A DNA stretch of 17,756 nt from NCBI GenBank assembly GCA_002308955.1, contig DBWJ01000017.1, positions 3,515 to 21,270 on the forward strand, in the 5' to 3' direction. This stretch comes from Lachnoclostridium sp. UBA1241. GTDB lineage: Bacteria; Bacillota; Clostridia; Lachnospirales; Lachnospiraceae. Positions 13,411-17,756 of the stretch are shown here, piece after piece (within the stretch, counting starts at the first letter, position 1; every line of letters starts with the position of its first letter). The notes beneath the pieces are model-generated. The model was not told where the DNA came from, searched no databases, and saw nothing but the letters and a program-made list of their open reading frames with translations. Made by a program: the position numbers and the translations under genes.

Positions 13411-13446
13411 AACGCCCCGGTCACAAGCGTGACCGGGGCGTTTTTT
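13411..13446 (+). terminator. strong Rho-independent terminator between convergent units
   Basis: A perfect 14-bp stem (13411-13424 with 13429-13442, AACGCCCCGGTCAC in the left arm) with an AAGC tetraloop, followed by T6 (13441-13446, the first two bases within the stem). It terminates the 185-residue gene. On the minus strand the same stem is followed only by TTTGG, so it may also stop the convergent ABC operon, less efficiently. Confidence 0.92.
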
Positions 13447-13456
13447 GTGTCTTTTC

Positions 13457-14605
13457 CTACCGTCTCTCGCGAAGCTCGAGAAGCACCGTCACCGCGCTCA
13501 CAACCGCGGCGGCTGCTGCCATCACCCACAGGGGCGTGGCGTTGAAGGTTTCGAGATAGTAATCCGGCGGAAGGATTTTACGAAGGTATGTCACCACCGG
13601 AAGAATCTTCTTCAGATCAAGAATGATCGGGCAGCACAGGTAACTGGCGACGGCGAGGATCGGAATCGCGGCGCATATGGCATTTACCGAAGGAACAATG
13701 ACGCGGAGAATCTCGCAGACGCCCGTGACGAAGATCACGTAAAGAAGCATCACGAAGATTTCTTTGAAGATGTTCCCCGCAAGCCCCGCAATCAGAATAC
13801 AGACAAGACCGACAACCGAAGCAAGCAGCGTCGGCAGGAACATCGAGCCGTAGTTGATGACCGGACGCTTTTCGTAGCTCATGACCTTGAAACGGCCCTC
13901 GGCGTTGTCCTGGAACCAGAACACAAGGCCGGCAAGCCCGGCAAGAAGCACGAACAATGCAACCGTTCCGCGGATCGGCTTCGTGAGGTAATTCTCCTCC
14001 ATCACCTCTTCGTAGGAGACTTCGGTGTTCGTGTAGTAATCCTGATAGGAAACCGTAAACAGCGAGCCCGCCTCGTCCTGCTTTGCGAGGTTTTCTCTTA
14101 TGATCGGCCGGATTTCCTCGTCCGAAAGCTCAAGACCGCTCCGGTTCACGAGATAATCGGCGATGTAATCCTCCATGATTCCCGAGTACACCGCAACCGT
14201 CACGAATTCGTTGACGAACGGCGCGTACTGGCTTGTGTCGGAGACGACCATCGTAACGGCGCCGTCCCATTTGCGGCTTAAGAAACGCTCCTGCATGTCC
14301 TTCGGGAAGATGTAGCCGACCTCGGCGCGTCCCGCAATGACGTCGCTGTACAGATCTTCCTCCGAATCCGTCATATAAAACCGTGCGGCGCAGTCGTAAT
14401 TCACAAGCTGCTCCGCCACGCGCTTCGCGTAATCGTCGCTCCCCTTCGGCACGTAAATGCAGGCGCGGAGCGTTCCGTCATCCTTCGAAATGATGAACCG
14501 GTAGCCGACAAGGATTACCGGGAGCAGCACGAGAATGATCACAAAGGAAGGCTTTTTCATAAGGCGCTTCGTCATGAGAAGCAGCCACATACCCATTCGT
14601 TTCAC
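13457..14605 (-). CDS. ABC-2 type exporter permease (second subunit)
   Basis: A 382-residue permease with one N-terminal helix (about 17-36), a large extracytoplasmic domain (about 40-210) and about five C-terminal helices (from RGTVALFVLLAGLAGLVFW onward), the ABC2_membrane_3-type layout of export systems. The loop LPPDYYLETFNATPL precedes the last helix. I start it at the GTG at 14603-14605, which has AGGAGG 8 nt upstream and overlaps the TGA of the previous permease as GTGA. A GTG three codons earlier sits directly on the AGGAGG and is unlikely. It probably pairs with the upstream permease as a heterodimer driven by the ATPase at the window edge. Substrate unknown. Confidence 0.88.
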   Translation of the reverse strand: MKRMGMWLLLMTKRLMKKPSFVIILVLLPVILVGYRFIISKDDGTLRACIYVPKGSDDYAKRVAEQLVNYDCAARFYMTDSEEDLYSDVIAGRAEVGYIFPKDMQERFLSRKWDGAVTMVVSDTSQYAPFVNEFVTVAVYSGIMEDYIADYLVNRSGLELSDEEIRPIIRENLAKQDEAGSLFTVSYQDYYTNTEVSYEEVMEENYLTKPIRGTVALFVLLAGLAGLVFWFQDNAEGRFKVMSYEKRPVINYGSMFLPTLLASVVGLVCILIAGLAGNIFKEIFVMLLYVIFVTGVCEILRVIVPSVNAICAAIPILAVASYLCCPIILDLKKILPVVTYLRKILPPDYYLETFNATPLWVMAAAAAVVSAVTVLLELRERR

Positions 14606-15852
14606 TGGTTCCACCTCCTCTTTCCGACCGAGATGGCCATCGAAGCGATGAGCACACCGGCCGCCTCGCAGATGACGATTGCGAGGAGACGGAAATCAAC
14701 GGCGTGTGTCATTCCGTTCTTCATCACATTTAACATCCGTGCCGTCGGCAGGTAGGCTCCGAGCACGCGTATCTTTGCGGGCAGATAAGCCGCCGGAGCA
14801 AGAAGCCCCGAGGCGTAGCCCATGATCATTACGATCAGGAAAAGCAGCAGAATTCCGCCAATCTGATTGGCGGCAAATGTGTATACAAACACGACGATCG
14901 CCGCAGCCAGAAGCAATACCGGAAGGCCGCACAAAAACCAGTAGCCGACCTCCCCGGCGGTCGAAAGGTCCATTATCGCGGTGAAACTTTCGGGATGCGC
15001 GAAGAACCAGCCGAAGAAGGCGGCAAATACGACACAGTACAATACGGTGAACAGCGTCAGCACGGCAAGATACCGTATCGCGAGCAATTTCGCCGTTCCG
15101 ATCCTATGGAGCGCGAGCTGGTTTTCAAAGGCAATCGGGTCGCCCTTTAAAAGCGGGCCGCAGCTGATTCCGCCGAGGAGCAGAAGAAGCACCAGCGCCG
15201 CGCAGACATAATACTGCACAACCGTCTGGTTGCCGGTTCCCGACGCAGAGTCCTTCGCATAGAAGTTCTCACGGGAGATCGCGAAATCGAAGAACATGTT
15301 CTGCGTATCGTATTCCACGCGGTCAATGTCCTGCTCGGTCGAATCCTCGGGCATTCCCGCAATCAGTGTCGAGGTATAGATTCCGGCCTGCGTCTTCCCG
15401 AGAAGGCCTCCCGCAATGTCCGCAAGTCCTGCAATCAGGCGGTTGCTGAAACCGTCCACGCGGGGGATGTAAAGCTGCGCGTGCAGATCCTCGTGTCCGG
15501 TAATCGCGGTGCCGATGAAATGGTCCGGAAACAGAATGGCGCCGGCGTAGCGGCCGTCCTTCATGCCCGCCACCGCGTCCTCTTCGTCGGTCTCAAGGAA
15601 CGAACAGAGCGCTTCCACGCTGGAAGCGGATTCTAAAACGTCCAGTCCGAAGGTCCGGAGGAACTCGTTATCATGCAGAACAAGGGCAACCGTCATATCC
15701 TGCTCGGCGACCTTTTTGTCCGTCACGAGGGCGCAGAACACCACCACAACACCGATCAGGGCCGTCAGCAGAAAGACTCCCAGAAAGTATTGCGGCAGAA
15801 TCCGTAACGTTCGCTTTTCTTCCATTCGGACCAGTGTCCCGGTCAGTTTCAT
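14602..15852 (-). CDS. ABC-2 type exporter permease (first subunit)
   Basis: A 416-residue permease with TM1 at about 21-43, a long extracytoplasmic domain (45-210) and helices at about 211-233, 258-283, 304-326, 331-353 and 389-408. GYASGLLAPAAYLP and AYLPTARMLN are typical of ABC-2 exporters related to drug or peptide export and YhgE/Pip-like permeases. The ATG at 15852 has AAGGAG 8 nt upstream. It overlaps the next permease by 4 nt, so the two are made in equal amounts. An 85-bp hairpin-rich gap separates it from the upstream 525-residue gene. Substrate cannot be told from sequence. Confidence 0.88.
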   Translation of the reverse strand: MKLTGTLVRMEEKRTLRILPQYFLGVFLLTALIGVVVVFCALVTDKKVAEQDMTVALVLHDNEFLRTFGLDVLESASSVEALCSFLETDEEDAVAGMKDGRYAGAILFPDHFIGTAITGHEDLHAQLYIPRVDGFSNRLIAGLADIAGGLLGKTQAGIYTSTLIAGMPEDSTEQDIDRVEYDTQNMFFDFAISRENFYAKDSASGTGNQTVVQYYVCAALVLLLLLGGISCGPLLKGDPIAFENQLALHRIGTAKLLAIRYLAVLTLFTVLYCVVFAAFFGWFFAHPESFTAIMDLSTAGEVGYWFLCGLPVLLLAAAIVVFVYTFAANQIGGILLLFLIVMIMGYASGLLAPAAYLPAKIRVLGAYLPTARMLNVMKNGMTHAVDFRLLAIVICEAAGVLIASMAISVGKRRWNQ

Positions 15853-15860
15853 GGCGTCTG

Positions 15861-15939
15861 CTCCTTAGGGGCGCAATGCCCCGGTTTAATCACTTAAGGT
15901 CCCCAAAGAGGGTCCCCGGTTTATTCCGTTCGGGGCCCT
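15861..15939 (-). promoter_or_regulatory. hairpin-rich leader before the ABC permeases
   Basis: On the minus strand AGGGCCCCG (15931-15939) pairs with CGGGGACCCT (15909-15918) with one bulged A, starting inside the stop codon of the upstream gene. A second hairpin, GGGGC/GCCCC (15868-15882, 5-nt loop), ends one base before the AAGGAG ribosome site (15861-15866) of the first permease. TAAACCGGGG occurs twice between them. No long U run follows either stem, so an attenuator or translational-control role is more likely than a plain terminator. Function is inferred. Confidence 0.45.
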
Positions 15940-17515
15940 AAAACATATCCCCGATATATTCAAGATAGCTGTCCAGATTATCCTTCACTTCTTCGTAGAA
16001 GGCTTCCCACTCCTCTTTGCTCATATGGTTCACGTCAAGCAGCTGCTTCGGCGGGGATGTGGTGAAGTCATCCTCCTTCGGCGAAACCGTGAATCTCCAG
16101 GTGAGATTCAGCGTCGAGCCGGAGAAGGTATCCCAGAATTTCATCTTCTTGAAATTCATCGCGTATTCTTCCTCGGGCTTCACTTCGCCCATTGCTTCCA
16201 TTCCGCCGACGGAAGTGCCGTTCCAAAATGTCTTCGCCGCCACGTCAAGCTTCTTACCCTTCGGGTCGTAATCGCTCTGAATCTGAATCGCGTATTCCGA
16301 GCCGTCAAGCGCAAGCGAACCGTCCCAGCGGGAACGGATGCCGTACGCGTTCTTCACGGTATTCTTGCTGACGGTAAGCGCGATCGGATTTTCCGGAAGT
16401 CCGATCTCCGCCGTGATCGTAAAACGGTCCTGCGGGTCGGTATCGCCGCTTGCTTCATAGGCAAATGTGAGAGGAACGATCGTCCCGCGGAAATCAATCT
16501 CGGTCGCGAAGGAGACGGAAATCAGCTCCCCGCGCCTCGTGATATAAAGCATTGCCTCAACGACCTCCGAACCTTCCGCGGGCTTGAAGTCCTCCGCGGA
16601 GAAGCCGGTCACCGAACGGACGCGCTTGCAGATCTCTTCGGTGTCGATTTCGGCATGATAGCCGTAGCTTAATATGTATTCGCCGCCGACATGGAATTTC
16701 TCCTGCACGCGGCGCCCCGAAGCGTTCTTCGCCTCGTTGAAGCGGATCTTCGCAAGCAGGTTGTCCATTGCCTTGTCGTAGCCTTCGCCGAAGTACTGAA
16801 GCGGCGAATTGCCGTCAATGAAACGGGACAGGATTGAAAGAATCTTATACTTCGTAAGCACCCCGTCGACGCTGTCACGGGTGCCGTCACGGCTCTCCTC
16901 CGGAAGAAGGCTCCAGCCTGCGTTATCGTACCAGGTATCGAACAGTTCCCGATAGGAGAACGTAAGCCCTTCCTTCGCAAGTCTCGGGGACGCAAGCGTC
17001 ATCTCGCTCTCATTGCCCCAGAGTCTTAACAAAACAAGCCGGATGCTGCTTAAAGTAACGGCGACCTTCGCGTGGAAGCCCTCGTCCTTCTTCGATTCGA
17101 CGGTAAATCCCACACCTACCCCCGAAGGAATATCCCCGGGCTCCATTCCGACAAGCCCGACGAGGTTATAAAGGTCGGTATCCTCATCCGCTTCGATCGA
17201 GTCGATTGCGAGTACCGTGTCGATCGTGAAATCCTTACTTTCAAGCGTCTTTCGGACCGCATCAAGACCGAGCGACTTAATAAGCGGATCCCCGCCGCCG
17301 AAGCTGTCCGTTACGGCATCCTTGATCGCCGCGCGGCAGAACGCCCCGGGTTCCTTCGGACGGAAACGGATAACAAGGACAATCACCGCAACAATCAAAA
17401 GAAGCCCCGCCGGAATGATCCACCAAAGCGAGGTTGCTTTCTTTCGTTTCGATTGTCCTTCATAAACGGCGTACCCGTTCTCATCGAAAGGCGGCCGCAC
17501 GCTGTGCTCGTTCAT
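15938..17515 (-). CDS. membrane-anchored extracytoplasmic protein of unknown family, in an ABC export operon
   Basis: A 525-residue protein with a hydrophilic cytoplasmic N-terminus (1-28), one membrane helix (about 29-50) and a large outer domain (51-525) rich in beta-strand patterns and acidic residues. No lipobox, repeats or catalytic motif stand out. Regularly spaced strands such as ISVSFATEIDFRGTIVPLTF, FTITAEIGLPENPIALTV and YAIQIQSDYDPKGKKLDV suggest a long beta-rich fold like LolA-type or substrate-capturing domains, but this is only a resemblance. I do not recognise the family. The ATG at 17515 has AGAGGA 5 nt upstream; it follows the ATPase gene by 12 bp and precedes two permeases. 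It is probably an accessory or substrate-handling part of the exporter. Confidence 0.85.
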   Translation of the reverse strand: MNEHSVRPPFDENGYAVYEGQSKRKKATSLWWIIPAGLLLIVAVIVLVIRFRPKEPGAFCRAAIKDAVTDSFGGGDPLIKSLGLDAVRKTLESKDFTIDTVLAIDSIEADEDTDLYNLVGLVGMEPGDIPSGVGVGFTVESKKDEGFHAKVAVTLSSIRLVLLRLWGNESEMTLASPRLAKEGLTFSYRELFDTWYDNAGWSLLPEESRDGTRDSVDGVLTKYKILSILSRFIDGNSPLQYFGEGYDKAMDNLLAKIRFNEAKNASGRRVQEKFHVGGEYILSYGYHAEIDTEEICKRVRSVTGFSAEDFKPAEGSEVVEAMLYITRRGELISVSFATEIDFRGTIVPLTFAYEASGDTDPQDRFTITAEIGLPENPIALTVSKNTVKNAYGIRSRWDGSLALDGSEYAIQIQSDYDPKGKKLDVAAKTFWNGTSVGGMEAMGEVKPEEEYAMNFKKMKFWDTFSGSTLNLTWRFTVSPKEDDFTTSPPKQLLDVNHMSKEEWEAFYEEVKDNLDSYLEYIGDMF

Positions 17516-17527
17516 GGTCGTCCTCTC

Positions 17528-17756
17528 TTACACGATTGCCTTCAAGAGCGCATCTCCGCGAAGGGACGGATCCTCCTCGTGGAATACACCCTGCTTCATA
17601 ATCAGGATCCGGTCGCACAGATCGAGCTCCTGCTCGTCGTGCGTCGTGATCAGAATAATGCCGTTCCGTTTCTTGTACTCCGCCATGTAGTTGCGGATGG
17701 AAGCCTTACAGAGAAGGTCCAGTGCCGCACTCGGCTCGTCCATAATAAGAACAGGC
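17528..17756 (-). CDS. ABC transporter ATP-binding protein (C-terminal part only)
   Basis: The last 75 residues of an ABC ATPase whose start lies beyond the window. Visible are the Walker B strand with catalytic glutamate and D-loop (VLIMDEPSAALD) and the H-loop histidine (ILITTHDEQELDLCDRI), then a short C-terminal tail. The apparent ATG is only the methionine of the Walker B motif, not a start. It is the energising subunit for the two permeases downstream, within one operon. Confidence 0.9.
   Translation of the reverse strand, partial: PVLIMDEPSAALDLLCKASIRNYMAEYKKRNGIILITTHDEQELDLCDRILIMKQGVFHEEDPSLRGDALLKAIV

Noticed and set aside
14606..14614. Upstream GTG as start of the second permease
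   Set aside because: It directly abuts the AGGAGG, leaving no spacing; the GTG at 14605 has 8-nt spacing and overlaps the upstream stop.
1..17756. tRNA or rRNA genes, CRISPR arrays, insertion sequences
   Set aside because: I saw no cloverleaf with a GTTCRANYC arm, no regular spaced repeats and no transposase-like protein in the window.

Overview
The window looks like a chromosomal stretch from a fairly GC-rich Firmicute, most likely a clostridial (Lachnospiraceae-type) genome. This rests on strong Shine-Dalgarno sites (AGGAGG/GGAG) before nearly every gene, TTGACA/TATAAT-type promoters, and the gene content: YhaM exonuclease, MutS2, a PhoB/WalR-type two-component pair with an HtrA-like partner, and RlmD. 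No lineage claim is made beyond that. Almost everything is on the minus strand; one gene is on plus.

Region 1 (about 11960 down to 130, minus strand) is a tightly packed run of ten genes behind one clear promoter (11929-11958). In transcription order they are: a degenerate AIR-synthase/HypE-like protein, an Lrp/AsnC regulator, a PLP aminotransferase, the tRNA methyltransferase TrmL, MutS2, an OmpR-family response regulator, its sensor kinase, a membrane-anchored HtrA-like protein that has lost the catalytic His, the exoribonuclease YhaM, and the 23S rRNA m5U methyltransferase RlmD. Gaps are mostly 8-60 bp, with one 4-nt GTGA overlap. The exception is about 210 bp between yhaM and rlmD. It holds a GC-rich structured RNA element closed by a perfect 16-bp inverted repeat, with competing helices and two terminator-like ends: a strong candidate for an uncharacterised leader/attenuator or small RNA. 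A possible further gene begins at the left edge.

Region 2 (about 11983-12713, minus) is a compact type II toxin-antitoxin pair (Phd/YefM-like antitoxin, RelE/ParE-like toxin) with its own promoter and a Rho-independent terminator. It looks more AT-rich than its surroundings and is probably an insertion upstream of the region 1 promoter.

Region 3 (12766-13446, plus) is a lone gene for a small membrane-anchored protein of unknown function, with a near-consensus promoter and a perfect 14-bp-stem terminator shared with the convergent ABC operon.

Region 4 (17756 down to 13457, minus) is an ABC-2 export operon: the C-terminal end of an ATPase (running off the window), a 525-residue membrane-anchored extracytoplasmic protein of unknown family, then two ABC-2 permeases overlapping by GTGA. 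An 85-bp hairpin-rich leader lies between the 525-residue gene and the permeases.

The most interesting signals are the rlmD leader RNA, the octamer AAATGTGA (ten copies by eye, including exact 12-bp repeats upstream of lrp and copies at two promoters), the catalytically degenerate HtrA and AIR-synthase homologues, and the unknown anchored protein tied to the ABC exporter.
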